Assembly (NCBI GenBank): GCA_900770635.1
Contig: CAAGLB010000099.1
Span: 62,001-126,000, forward strand
DNA length: 64,000 nucleotides
Reading direction: 5' to 3'
From: an uncultured Alistipes sp.
Lineage (GTDB): Bacteria > Bacteroidota > Bacteroidia > Bacteroidales > Rikenellaceae
The position numbers and the translations under genes are program-made. Shown in pieces: positions 34,801 to 43,088 of this stretch. The stretch's first letter is position 1; each line of letters opens with the position of its first letter. The notes beneath the pieces are model-generated. The model made no database searches and was not told the origin of the DNA. It worked only from the letters and a program-made list of their open reading frames with translations.

Positions 34801-35929
34801 CTGGGATATAGACATCCTCGCTCTCGATGTCGGGGTTAAGCACAACAGGCGAGAGTGGCTGCGCCGAGTAGTAAGGGCCACGAATAAGTGGTCGCTGACC
34901 ATACTGGTCACGGTTGAGCATGCTGAGCAACGTATGAGGATTCCAAGGGTTGTTGGAGTTCATCGGCGGGTTGGCATTTGCTCGCACGATGACCATAGCA
35001 TACGACGAGAAGCCTATCAATATCACCGTCATGCACAAGACTACAACATTAGCTATGCGCTTACCACGATTGTGCGTAAAGACGATGAGATAGCCCAATG
35101 CTGCAAACACAACAACGAGATAGAGCATCATGCCTACATTCACAGGCATGCCAAGGCTATTCACCGTAAACGTGTCGACAGCAGCGCCGAGAGCTACGGT
35201 GTATGGGATGATCACGCCGTTGATAGCGCCAAGGATAACCATCGATACAACAAGGGCAAGAACGATTTTTAAGAAGTAGTCCTTAGCAGTCTTGAACTCA
35301 TACTTGCGGAAGAACCATATCATGACCAACGCAGGGATAGTCAGCAGGTTAAGGATGTGGACACCTATCGACAAGCCCATGAGATAGGCAATAAGGATTA
35401 TCCAGCGCATCGATGTATGGCGCTCGGCATTCTCCTCCCAGCGTAGCATGAGCCACACAACCAACGAGGTAAACATCGACGAGAGGGCATACACCTCGCC
35501 CTCGACAGCCGAGAACCAGAAAGTATCGGTATAGGCATACGACAGAGCACCCACAGCACCAGCACCAAGGATGATGGCCATGCGTCCGAGGCTTAGCTCA
35601 CGCTCCTCACGAGTAGTGATTCGGCGTGCAAGGTGCGTGATAGTCCAGAAGAGGAACAATATGCAGAAGCCACTCGCCAAGGCATTGAGTGCATTAATCA
35701 TCATCGGCACATGCTCGGGGGATGGTGCAAACAACGAGGCGAGGCGTGCAAGCATCATGAAGAGTGGTGCTCCAGGGGGATGGCCCACCTCCAACTTATA
35801 CGAAGTTGCGATAAACTCACTACAATCCCAAAGGCTTGCTGTGGGCTCGATAGTGAGTATGTAGGAGAGTGTTGCAATGGCAAACACAGCCCAACCTACG
35901 ATATTATTCCAACGCTTAAATAGTTCCAT
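31811..35929 (-). CDS. Large DUF2723 polytopic membrane protein, probable glycosyltransferase
   Basis: The 1372-residue protein begins with a multi-spanning region (residues 1-~330). It carries the DUF2723 signature SLWDCSEFIATSYKLEVG, with HPPGAPLFMMLARL next to it. A second group of spans lies at ~545-680, and the last ~700 residues form a large soluble domain with helical repeats. DUF2723 proteins are GT-C-like; the human relative TMEM260 is a protein O-mannosyltransferase. So this is probably a lipid-sugar-dependent glycosyltransferase facing the periplasm, perhaps for protein O-glycosylation (inference). A -7 box TATATTTG lies at 35976-35969. Confidence 0.8.
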   Translation of the reverse strand: MELFKRWNNIVGWAVFAIATLSYILTIEPTASLWDCSEFIATSYKLEVGHPPGAPLFMMLARLASLFAPSPEHVPMMINALNALASGFCILFLFWTITHLARRITTREERELSLGRMAIILGAGAVGALSYAYTDTFWFSAVEGEVYALSSMFTSLVVWLMLRWEENAERHTSMRWIILIAYLMGLSIGVHILNLLTIPALVMIWFFRKYEFKTAKDYFLKIVLALVVSMVILGAINGVIIPYTVALGAAVDTFTVNSLGMPVNVGMMLYLVVVFAALGYLIVFTHNRGKRIANVVVLCMTVILIGFSSYAMVIVRANANPPMNSNNPWNPHTLLSMLNRDQYGQRPLIRGPYYSAQPLSPVVLNPDIESEDVYIPGEYDASMVKWFNPETGKYEEREVFEGYEYPSEAMHWFPRMWYFQRKNSYQAGWMNIKDGHPTVKRSAEGAGEWYEHTAWEDIRYFVGYQMGDMFWRYFMWNFAGRQDDTQMTKDENGRYMHGGWTSGIGFIDKVFCGPQTNLPSDMSENPAHNTYFFLPLLLGLMGLIYQLNRDWRNFFVVLLLFVMMGIALVVYFNTAPDEPRERDYVYAGAFYAFSIWIGLGVLAVADMFEDVVSRLKVAPKRASLVVVVATLLLTSSVPVVLASENWDDHDRSGRYYARDIGWNYLQTVPENSIIINFGDNDTFPLWYCQEVEGVRKDVRIMNSSYLGGEWYIDEMKLAANDAAGVPFSIPSTKYSFVNDWALVVDLAEVLDTHEARELRAKRRYIESVEMYTIRYYDVDNRMRSMEGTFYNIYDTLLNAEDIVRELEPIVQKFEDDPSLEPNDQEYQAIMSYVKTFNIIEGISSNEKFAKDYDTMMQYWKLNDKLHGKLNLKDVIELFKSDEAMYLASDGQNPRILAEGEPLPEGYSWIGKLRPTVDSHIDGKTSDYLLAADGYYIPVDKDAAIEAKIVDESEREMIVDRVDVKLDKSVVTRDHLMMLDLFANFNWKRPLAFTQPSMMNDYGIVDYARFNGYSLLFVPIKTRYTKGSEIGSMDVDSIAPQYLDEECDALYQPLRFGGLSKDGVYVDHFVRFNLSASHMCENFARLASAYLRRGTDEGAARAEKLLDRGMEVLSPKRVGYTHSAVLPYIRGYYYGGLHYLNNAIADLEKAVSIMSKQLDMSPNVQDEGDEFAYFNELSETAAALQSTARKQGISTAEADELLASSDKESVRSDELFEKGDVLAAEYIAKRGEWVDYYLQYNTKDSFSPLVSTELFNAMLDIVEVISLSHLYSGSFEWVANPDTSRLLIDNQLSFDRLATDYVNFVNRLTPGDDRDPYMPIMEPHLSNVVEIYRTLPASRLTGDGVVDADYIEPMDKLLSRRELQTIISEMINE

Positions 35930-36046
35930 ATTGTGTTCTCATTTTTCGATTTCTACCGAATTAACTTGCAAATATAATAATATTTGCCCGATAAACGAGA
36001 GAATAACCAAGAAAATTGTTTCAATGAAACTATTTTATACCCAAAA

Positions 36047-36083
36047 CAAAGTGTGGCTACCCGAAAGTTGGATAGCCACTTTG
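36047..36083 (-). terminator. Terminator behind queG
   Basis: On the minus strand CAAAGTGGCTA pairs with TAGCCAcaCTTTG (two-base bulge), and GTTTT follows. It lies three bases past the gene's end. Between it and the DUF2723 promoter the sequence is plain A/T-rich. Confidence 0.7.
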
Positions 36084-36085
36084 TT

Positions 36086-36994
36086 CTATTTTTCCAAGTT
36101 ATTTTTTATGCGTTCTAATCCGCTACGTGTCATGGGCGTAGTGCCCGCCACAGCCTTAAACTCCTCGTCGGACATCTGCAACCAACGCTCGGGGCTTAGC
36201 TCGTAGGGGTTGATTCTAGGATCAAACTTAGGGTTGGTATGCAACGACGCATGCTCGTTGAAAGGGCATACCGACTGACAGGCATCGCAACCAAATATCC
36301 AGCCATCGAGAGTTATATCATCGCCACACCCCTCACGCTCGATTGTTCGACACGAAATACAGCGGCGAGTGTCTATGGTGCGATTATCCAAAATTGCACT
36401 ATTTGGGCACGCATCAACACACCTACAACAGCTACCACAGCCAACATCCTCCATCGGCGTATCGTACTCATCTACAGCATCATTAATGACCAACTCGCCG
36501 AGGTGCATCATCGTTCCGAGCTTAGGATTTACCACAAGCGATTGTCGCCCTATCCATCCAAAACCAGCACGCACAGCAAGACTCTTTTCTGCCACAGGAG
36601 CCGAGTCGACAAAGGCTCGATATTTCAGCTCGGGACTCACCTTTTTTAGCTCCTCGGCCAGCTCTGCAAGCATCGCTTTTATTGTCACATGATAGTCGTC
36701 GTTGAGGGCATACGAGGCGATCTTAGTTCTCCACCCATGATCGTAGCCTCGTGAGTAAGGCGACATGTACGAAACAGCACAAACGACAACACTCGCCGAA
36801 CCCTCAACCAATTTCCGCATATCGAAGCGTTTTTCGACATTGCGTTCGAGATATTGCAATGTCGAGTGATTACCCGCCAACATCCACTCCTCGAAGCGTT
36901 TACGCTCCTCAACAAGAGCCTCGGCAGACACCACCCCAACGAGGTCAAAACCGATACTCTTGGCAGCCTTTATTATAAGATTTTTCGGAATCAT
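36086..36994 (-). CDS. queG: Epoxyqueuosine reductase QueG
   Basis: QueG performs the last step of queuosine synthesis in tRNA, using cobalamin and two [4Fe-4S] clusters. The 302 residues show ligands in CGSCCRCVDACP (about 188), CISC, and CDACQSVCP (about 243). The catalytic-region motif VDSAPVAEKSLAVRAGFGWIG is visible in part as DSAPVAEKSLA. It is a single gene, divergent from the acyl-CoA synthetase. Its need for B12 links it loosely to the uptake locus 2 kb away, although no shared regulation is visible. Confidence 0.94.
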   Translation of the reverse strand: MIPKNLIIKAAKSIGFDLVGVVSAEALVEERKRFEEWMLAGNHSTLQYLERNVEKRFDMRKLVEGSASVVVCAVSYMSPYSRGYDHGWRTKIASYALNDDYHVTIKAMLAELAEELKKVSPELKYRAFVDSAPVAEKSLAVRAGFGWIGRQSLVVNPKLGTMMHLGELVINDAVDEYDTPMEDVGCGSCCRCVDACPNSAILDNRTIDTRRCISCRTIEREGCGDDITLDGWIFGCDACQSVCPFNEHASLHTNPKFDPRINPYELSPERWLQMSDEEFKAVAGTTPMTRSGLERIKNNLEK

Positions 36995-37090
36995 TGAAAA
37001 TATTTTGTAGCAAAATTAACAAATTTTAATATATAATTGGTAACTTGCACCCGATTTTTGTAATATCCATTTGTAAAACCAAACAACTCT

Positions 37091-38731
37091 ATGGAATTTA
37101 AGACTCTTTATGAGATAGTGAAGCATAGCGTCGAGAAGTTCTCAAAGCGCATTGCTTTCTCTATGATTGGTGGCGAGGATGTTTCGTATGAGGAGGTTGG
37201 CAACCGCATCGAGAAGGTGCAGGATATGTTGCTCAACGCTGGCGTAGGTGCTGGCGACAAGGTGGCTATCCTCAGCTCGAGCATGCCTAACTGGGGTGTA
37301 TCATACTTTGCAGTGACCACTGCGGGTATGATTGCCGTACCTATCCTCCCCGACTTTACACCATCCGAGCTCGACCTTATCATCGAGCATTCCGAGGCTA
37401 AGGCAATTCTTGTTTCCGACAAACTCTACACTAAGCTCTCGAAGGAGACTGTCGAGAAGATAAACATTGTGGTCCGCACCAAGGGCCTCAACGTCATCTC
37501 GCAGCGTGTGGAGGAGCGTGCCGAGAAGCGCATTCCTGAGCCCGACGACTTGGCGGTTATCATCTACACCTCGGGCACTACATCTAAGCCTAAGGGTGTG
37601 ATGCTTACACACTACAACATCGCAGCGCAGACAACAATCATCCCACCACTCTTCGACTACAACCAGGACGACGTGTTGCTATCAATCCTTCCGTTGGCAC
37701 ACACCTACGAGTGTACCTTGGGCATGATCTACCCATTCTCACGTGGCGCACATATCCACTACATGGACCGTCCACCTACCGCCTCGGCGCTCATGCCTGC
37801 CTTGGCAAAGGTGCGTCCTACGGTCATTGCCTCAGTGCCTCTCATCATGGAGAAGATCTATCGTGGCAAGATTGTGCCTACGTTCCAGAAGAAGGCCATC
37901 ACCCGCAAGCTCTATGGCTGGGACTGGTCGCGCAAAATTTTGCACCGCATTGCAGGTAAGCAGCTCAAAAAACTCTTTGGTGGCCGCATGCGCTTCTTCG
38001 CCATTGGTGGCGCTAAGTTCGACAGCGAGGCCGAGCGATTCTTATACGAGGCTAAGTTCCCTTACGGCATCGGCTATGGCCTTACCGAGACAGCTCCTCT
38101 TGTTGCTGGCTGCGTGGGCAACATGGTGCGCATCGGCTCGACAGGTCCTGCGCTCCCAGCAGTGCAGATTCGCCTCGACGACATCAACCCTGAGACAGGT
38201 CAGGGCGAGATTGTTGTTAAGACACCTTGCTGCATGAAGGGCTACTACAAAAATGAGGAGGCCACAAAGGCGGTATTCACCGAGGATGGCTGGTTCCGCA
38301 CTGGCGACCTTGGCGCAATATCTGAGGATGGCTGGATTTTCATCAAGGGCCGCTTGAAGAATATGATTGTTGGTCCTTCGGGCGAGAACATCTATCCTGA
38401 GGATATCGAGGAGGTTTTGAACTCTAACCGTTTTGTTGCCGAGTCGGTTGTTACTGAGGAGGATGGCAAGCTCATCGCCTTGGTACATTTCGACACCTCG
38501 GCATTGGAGGAGGCCTACGACGAGTTCAGGCACAAGATGGCTGTGAGCAAGGAGCAGGCAGCGCTCAAGATGGAGGAGATCAAGCGCGAGGTGTTGGAGT
38601 ATGTAAACTCTAAGGTAAACCGCTTCTCGAAGATTACTAAGGTCATCGACAACGAGGGCGAGTTCGAGAAGACTCCTACGAAGAAGATTCGCCGCTTTGT
38701 GTACGACCGCAGCAAGAAAAGTGAAAAGTAA
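37091..38731 (+). CDS. Long-chain acyl-CoA synthetase (AMP-binding family)
   Basis: The 546-residue enzyme activates fatty acids with ATP and CoA. Motifs are the P-loop YTSGTTSKPKGVMLTHYN (about 158), LPLAHTYE, the GYGLTETAPL adenylate motif (about 320), GWFRTGDLG, and GRLKNMIVGPSGENIYPEDIE (seen as GRLKNMIV). There is no signal peptide, so it is cytoplasmic or membrane-associated. The last codons (KKSEK, stop) lie inside the GTGAAAA repeat that follows, so the C-terminus may have been altered by that repeat. Confidence 0.9.
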   Translation: MEFKTLYEIVKHSVEKFSKRIAFSMIGGEDVSYEEVGNRIEKVQDMLLNAGVGAGDKVAILSSSMPNWGVSYFAVTTAGMIAVPILPDFTPSELDLIIEHSEAKAILVSDKLYTKLSKETVEKINIVVRTKGLNVISQRVEERAEKRIPEPDDLAVIIYTSGTTSKPKGVMLTHYNIAAQTTIIPPLFDYNQDDVLLSILPLAHTYECTLGMIYPFSRGAHIHYMDRPPTASALMPALAKVRPTVIASVPLIMEKIYRGKIVPTFQKKAITRKLYGWDWSRKILHRIAGKQLKKLFGGRMRFFAIGGAKFDSEAERFLYEAKFPYGIGYGLTETAPLVAGCVGNMVRIGSTGPALPAVQIRLDDINPETGQGEIVVKTPCCMKGYYKNEEATKAVFTEDGWFRTGDLGAISEDGWIFIKGRLKNMIVGPSGENIYPEDIEEVLNSNRFVAESVVTEEDGKLIALVHFDTSALEEAYDEFRHKMAVSKEQAALKMEEIKREVLEYVNSKVNRFSKITKVIDNEGEFEKTPTKKIRRFVYDRSKKSEK

Positions 38732-38829
38732 AAAGTGAAAAGTGAAAAGTTAGGTGTGCTTCGCACTATATTTAATATAGCGTCGCAGACACCTTACCTT
38801 TCAGTTGTCACTTTTCAGTTTTCACTTAT
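38716..38829. repeat. GTGAAAA palindromic repeat, copy 1
   Basis: Tandem gtgaaaa units (38721-38750) are followed by aggtgtgcttcgcac. A short AT palindrome (tatatttaatata) comes next, then gcgtcgcagacacctt and units of the opposite sense (cacttttcagttttcac). The whole folds as an imperfect long hairpin. Related copies lie at 42920-43088 and 52279-52338. Confidence 0.75.
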
Positions 38830-38841
38830 AAACAAAAAAAT

Positions 38842-38876
38842 ATGCGACTTGCCCTTGCAGGTTGCATATTTTTTTC
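38842..38876 (+). terminator. Terminator overlapping the B12-locus promoter
   Basis: ATGCGACTTGC (38842-38852) pairs with GCAGGTTGCAT (38857-38867) over 11 positions, two of them G-T, and seven T residues follow. It ends the acyl-CoA synthetase transcript. The TTG of the next promoter lies in its loop and right arm. Confidence 0.8.
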
Positions 38877-38884
38877 TACCTTTG
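38855..38884 (+). promoter_or_regulatory. Promoter of the B12 uptake operon
   Basis: TTG (38855-38857), 19 bases, TACCTTTG (38877-38884): an exact Bacteroidetes match directly before the cobalamin riboswitch. Confidence 0.75.
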
Positions 38885-38885
38885 C

Positions 38886-39075
38886 CCTTGCATTGGTTCT
38901 CATTGGGCTGCGTGCCCAACGTGAGATTAAAAGGGAATCGGGTGAGAATCCCGAACAGTTCCCGCTGCTGTGAGCCTCACAAAGCTCTACGACATCAAGT
39001 TGTCACTGGGGTAAGTCCCTGGGAAGGCATCGTAGAGTGAGGCAAGTCAGAAGACCTGCCAAGCAAGTTATTACG
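38886..39075 (+). promoter_or_regulatory. Cobalamin riboswitch
   Basis: The sequence has the class signatures in order: GGGAATCGGGTGAGAATCCC around 38933-38953, CCCGCTGCTGTGA (38962-38974), and the B12-box segment AAGTCAGAAGACCTGCC (39044-39060). About 180 bases of further leader precede the first gene at 39260 and must hold the expression platform. By family knowledge, adenosylcobalamin binding lowers expression of the downstream uptake genes. Confidence 0.96.
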
Positions 39076-39259
39076 AGATTGTGCCTGCGGCGAATGGGCT
39101 GGTCTGCGACTTGATTTATTCAGGTTCACATATTTTATTGTGAGTACAGATGCAAGGGTGGGGAGCATAAAAGGCTTTTTACAACCATATACCCTATCGC
39201 CACAACGCAATTTTCGTAGTGTTTAAGTTTACGGAGAATGACCTTTAAACAACAACATT

Positions 39260-41161
39260 ATGAAAAGAGTTATGTGCTTGGCATTGGGCGTAGTAGCTAC
39301 GTTGCTTGCCGCAGTTGGTTGTCAGTATGACGACACCAACATCTGGAACGAGATGGAGCAGATCAAAGATCGAGTTGAGACTTTGGAGAAGTCTGTGATC
39401 CAGACTAACGAAGACATAGCTGCGTTGCAAGCTATTGTCAATGCATTGCAGAAAAATGTCTACGTTGTATCGGTAACCCCAACAGCTGATGGCTACACCA
39501 TCGTATTCTCGGATGGCACCACTGCCGAGATTAAGAATGGCGAGAATGGCGCTAATGGCACAAACGCCCCCATTATCTCGGTTAAGCAGGATAGCGATGG
39601 CAACTACTACTGGACTATGGATGGCGAGTGGCTGATGGTTGATGGTGAGCGAGTTAGAGCTAACGGCATCGATGGCGAGAATGGTGCAAATGGCGAGAAT
39701 GGCGAGAATGGCAAGGATGCTATCGCTCCACAGGTGCGCATCAACGACTCTACAAAGGAGTGGGAGATCTCGGTTGACGGTGGTCAGACATGGACCTCAA
39801 CAGGCGTTGTTGCCGAGGGCAAAGATGGCGCTAACGGCATAGATGGAACAAATGGCTCGAACGGAGCTACGGGCGACTCGCTATTTAAGAAGGTTGACAC
39901 CTCGCATCCCGATTATGTGACAATCACCTTGGCCAATGGCACAGAGTTCCGCTTGGCACGCTACGACGAGAGCGTACCTATGTTTATTATTGTTGATGCT
40001 CCAGCGGTTGCCGAGATAGCTTTTGGCACAACAGCAGAGTTTGTGGTCGAGACCTACAACATTGCTGATTATGGGATAAATACCCCTGAGGGATGGCGAG
40101 CATCATACGCCGAGAATATCCTTAGTGTAACAGCTCCACAAGAGGATAAGTGTCACTACGACATTGAGGGTACTATTACCATCACATTAGTGTCGGATGC
40201 GGGCAAGAGCGCTATCGCAAAGCTAAAAGTAAAGGCTGTTGTGGCAGAGCCAGAGCCTGAGCCAGAGCCTGAGCCTGAGCCTGAGCTTCCATACGAGCTA
40301 CGAGTGCTTACGTTTGAGGACGCAGATGCTAAGTTTGAGCCTTACTATTTGGATTATGCTGGTGTAGAGATTGCCACATGGAGCGATCTTGTGGACGATC
40401 CTCAGTATGGTGGTCCGCTGACCTACGCAGACTACATGTCGGCGATGTACACATGGTATGACGAGGGTAACACCGAGCTTACGCACACCTTCCCCGACAA
40501 CTACGCCTATTGCTTCTGGGGTGGTGGTCATGCCATCTCAAACTACTGGGGCGAGGGCTACGACGATGAGCATCGTGACATCCACATCGCAAAGTATTAT
40601 GGAGAGGACTACGTTGCGGAGAACGCAGGTAACGACTCGATGCTTGGCTGGTTTAACCTGCAGTTTATGACACCTGTAGCGCCACACTCGGGCGACAACT
40701 TCTGCGTGCACTACGGCTACAAGGACTTCTTCACGTATGTGGAGAACCTGCCCGAGATAGCATTTGCCGATGGCGAGGCTCGTGTCATAGATCACATGTG
40801 GGTAACAAACACCAGCTACACGCTAAACCAGTTGGTTATGGGCGTTAAGAGCGAGGCAGGCAACAGCTTCGGCGGCAGCTGGGAGGGCCTTACCGACGAT
40901 GCATGGCTAAAGATTGTGGCGCAGGGCTTCGACGACGTGGAGGCTGACGCCTATGCCGAGCCTATCAGCGAGGTGGAGTTCTACTTGGTTAATGGCATGG
41001 AGGTAGTCACCGACTGGCAGAAGTGGGACTTGAGCGAGCTGGGTGCTGTGGCTAAGGTGCGCTTCAACTTCAGCTACTCCGACGAGATGGGCGGCAAGTA
41101 TGGATTTACAATCCCTGGCTACTTTGCCTACGACGACGTGGCAGTACGTTTTGATAAATAA
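39260..41161 (+). CDS. B12-regulated surface lipoprotein (DUF4988-like N-terminus, DUF4465 C-terminus)
   Basis: The 633-residue product has a lipobox at AAVGCQYD and a short coiled coil (residues ~31-67, QIKDRVETLEKSV). Collagen-like GxN/GxD repeats lie at about 92-102, 133-153 and 190-210. A beta domain follows, then an EP-repeat hinge (329-343) and a C-terminal ~285-residue DUF4465 domain (GGGHAISNYWGEG, NFCVHYGYKDFF, YFAYDDVAVRF). It is the first gene behind the cobalamin riboswitch. A surface corrinoid-binding or delivery role, like that of BtuH-class proteins, is inferred from position. Confidence 0.75.
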   Translation: MKRVMCLALGVVATLLAAVGCQYDDTNIWNEMEQIKDRVETLEKSVIQTNEDIAALQAIVNALQKNVYVVSVTPTADGYTIVFSDGTTAEIKNGENGANGTNAPIISVKQDSDGNYYWTMDGEWLMVDGERVRANGIDGENGANGENGENGKDAIAPQVRINDSTKEWEISVDGGQTWTSTGVVAEGKDGANGIDGTNGSNGATGDSLFKKVDTSHPDYVTITLANGTEFRLARYDESVPMFIIVDAPAVAEIAFGTTAEFVVETYNIADYGINTPEGWRASYAENILSVTAPQEDKCHYDIEGTITITLVSDAGKSAIAKLKVKAVVAEPEPEPEPEPEPELPYELRVLTFEDADAKFEPYYLDYAGVEIATWSDLVDDPQYGGPLTYADYMSAMYTWYDEGNTELTHTFPDNYAYCFWGGGHAISNYWGEGYDDEHRDIHIAKYYGEDYVAENAGNDSMLGWFNLQFMTPVAPHSGDNFCVHYGYKDFFTYVENLPEIAFADGEARVIDHMWVTNTSYTLNQLVMGVKSEAGNSFGGSWEGLTDDAWLKIVAQGFDDVEADAYAEPISEVEFYLVNGMEVVTDWQKWDLSELGAVAKVRFNFSYSDEMGGKYGFTIPGYFAYDDVAVRFDK

Positions 41162-41167
41162 TATATA

Positions 41168-42919
41168 ATGAAAAGAGTTTTAGAATTTTTGTTTTTAAGT
41201 GTGATCGTTGCTATCTCCTCGTCTTGCAATATAGACGAGGAGATCACAACGGCTCTACCCCCAGAGATTAAGCTCGACAGCCAGTCGGGCATATACACCA
41301 CTAAGCAGGGCCGTGAGATTACGATAGCCCCAAACTATGAGTCGGCCGCAGGAGCTACATATAGCTGGACAATGGGAGGAAGACTCATCGGCAACGAGCC
41401 ATCGCTAACGTTCATGCGTGAGGAGTGTGGCGAGTACTACATCGTGCTTAGCGTCACTACCGACTCGGGCTCGGATAGCGAGGAGATACGTGTCGACGTC
41501 TTGGAGTTGGAAACACCTACCATATCTATTGCTGGCAGCAAGAATCAGACAGTGGCCTTGGGTACAGTAGTTAAGCTAAATGCTACGGTACGTGAGTCGT
41601 CACTCGAAACGAAGATAAAGTGGACACTCGATGGCGAGCCTATGGCTACCGACGACGAGCTATCATGTAGCTTTGAGACTTTTGCGGTGGGCAGCTTTAC
41701 TATCACCGCTACCGCCACAAACGAGGACGGCGAGCATAGCGACACGGTGAACATAACGGTGCTAAATGCCGAGGATATGCCTTTTGTGTGGGATTTCGAC
41801 AGCACGGCATATCACACCGTAGCTGGTCGCAAGCTACGAATACGTCCATCTAAGCTAAGCAACTCGGAGAGTGTTAGTTACACATGGCAGCTTGACAATG
41901 GCGACGCCGTAGAGGGCGATGCCTCATACATATTTACGTCCGACACTGTTGGCGAACACACCATCACCGCCACCGCCACAACAACAAAGGGCGGCGAGCA
42001 GATAACCCTCACCCACAAGTTCACAGTTGCCGTATATGAGGAGGGTGCTTTCTACCGCCCACAAAGCGGCGCATCGAAGGCCGACTGGAACAAGGTTTAC
42101 GACTACACTCCCGCTCCTGGTCAGTTTATCAACGAGCTCAAAACAGGTGGCTTCGATGGCACACAGACAACAATGGAGGCTGCCATAGCCTATGCCGAGA
42201 AGCGCTTAGCGCAGGAGAACTGGGTGTCGCTCGGTGGCTTCGGCGGATATATCGTCGTGGGCTTCGACCATAGCATCGACAACTCAGGCGACTACGACCT
42301 TGCTATTCTTGGCAACTCATTTAGCGGCTCATCAGAGCCAGGCATCGTGTGGGTTATGCAGGATGAGAATGGCAACGGCCTACCCGATGACACATGGTAT
42401 GAGTTGGCTGGCTCGGAAACGGGTAAGGCACCTACAATTCAGGAGTATTCGGTAACATACTATCGCCCCACTGGCTCGATGATGGCTGTGCAGTGGACCG
42501 ACAACCTCGGCAATAGCGGCGAGGTAGACTACCTCAAGCAGTTCCACCGCCAAGACTACTACTACCCTCTTTGGATTGAGGAAGATAGCTACACTCTTAC
42601 GGGCACATGCCTCGAGGCTCGCAACTACGACGCTTCGGGAAATGGATCATACTGGGTGAACGTGGAGTATGACTGGGGCTATGCCGACAACTTCAGTCCT
42701 GTGGACCGCCTCACCAACGATGATAATGCCGAGGGCGGGGTAAATGCCAACCACTTTAAAATATCGAATGCCATAGACTTCGAGTGTGAGCCCGTGGAGC
42801 TCGACTACATCGACTTTGTGAAGGTTCAGGTGGGCGTTAATGCCAAGAGCGGCTGGCTCGGCGAGCTTTCCACCGAGGTATGCGGATTTTTTGACTACTC
42901 AATGAGGAGAGAGGAATAA
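41168..42919 (+). CDS. B12-regulated PKD/Ig-repeat surface lipoprotein
   Basis: The 583-residue product has a lipobox at ISSSCNID. Three PKD-like repeats (about 35-115, 120-200, 205-295; motifs YSWTMGG, IKWTLDGE, YTWQLDNGD) project a conserved C-terminal domain of about 285 residues. That domain has GGFGGYIVVGFDHSI, DLAILGNSF, GLPDDTWYELAGSE and YDWGYADNFSP. This domain recurs in B12 loci of Bacteroidales as a 'cell surface protein'. The gene follows the DUF4465 gene after 6 bases, so it is under the same riboswitch. A corrinoid-binding role is likely but not shown by sequence. Confidence 0.75.
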   Translation: MKRVLEFLFLSVIVAISSSCNIDEEITTALPPEIKLDSQSGIYTTKQGREITIAPNYESAAGATYSWTMGGRLIGNEPSLTFMREECGEYYIVLSVTTDSGSDSEEIRVDVLELETPTISIAGSKNQTVALGTVVKLNATVRESSLETKIKWTLDGEPMATDDELSCSFETFAVGSFTITATATNEDGEHSDTVNITVLNAEDMPFVWDFDSTAYHTVAGRKLRIRPSKLSNSESVSYTWQLDNGDAVEGDASYIFTSDTVGEHTITATATTTKGGEQITLTHKFTVAVYEEGAFYRPQSGASKADWNKVYDYTPAPGQFINELKTGGFDGTQTTMEAAIAYAEKRLAQENWVSLGGFGGYIVVGFDHSIDNSGDYDLAILGNSFSGSSEPGIVWVMQDENGNGLPDDTWYELAGSETGKAPTIQEYSVTYYRPTGSMMAVQWTDNLGNSGEVDYLKQFHRQDYYYPLWIEEDSYTLTGTCLEARNYDASGNGSYWVNVEYDWGYADNFSPVDRLTNDDNAEGGVNANHFKISNAIDFECEPVELDYIDFVKVQVGVNAKSGWLGELSTEVCGFFDYSMRREE

Positions 42920-43088
42920 AGGGAAAAGTTAAAACTGAAAACTGAAAAGTAAGGTGTCTGCGACGCATCTTTAATAAAACTCGTGCGAAGCACACCACAC
43001 TTTTCACTTTTCACCTTTCACTTTTCACTTTAAACTCGTGCGAAGCACACCACACTTTTCACTTTTCACCTTTCACTTTTCACTTTAA
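42920..43088. repeat. GTGAAAA palindromic repeat, copy 2 (inside the B12 operon)
   Basis: The stretch has gtaaggtgtctgcgacgc, then two tandem copies of a unit ctcgtgcgaagcacaccacacttttcactt (longer than shown), each ending in cacttttcacctttcac. The two units, at about 42980-43032 and 43033-43085, are near-identical. It separates the PKD lipoprotein gene from btuG and supplies the bases just before the btuG ATG. Whether it affects translation or transcript stability of btuG is open. Confidence 0.75.

Noticed and set aside
34346..35272. 308-codon plus-strand frame
   Set aside because: Antisense to the membrane-spanning part of the DUF2723 gene; the His-rich composition mirrors the real gene's codons.
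42920..43088. Insertion sequence between the PKD lipoprotein gene and btuG
   Set aside because: No transposase frame and no IS-type terminal repeats; the stretch is only the GTGAAAA-type repeat.
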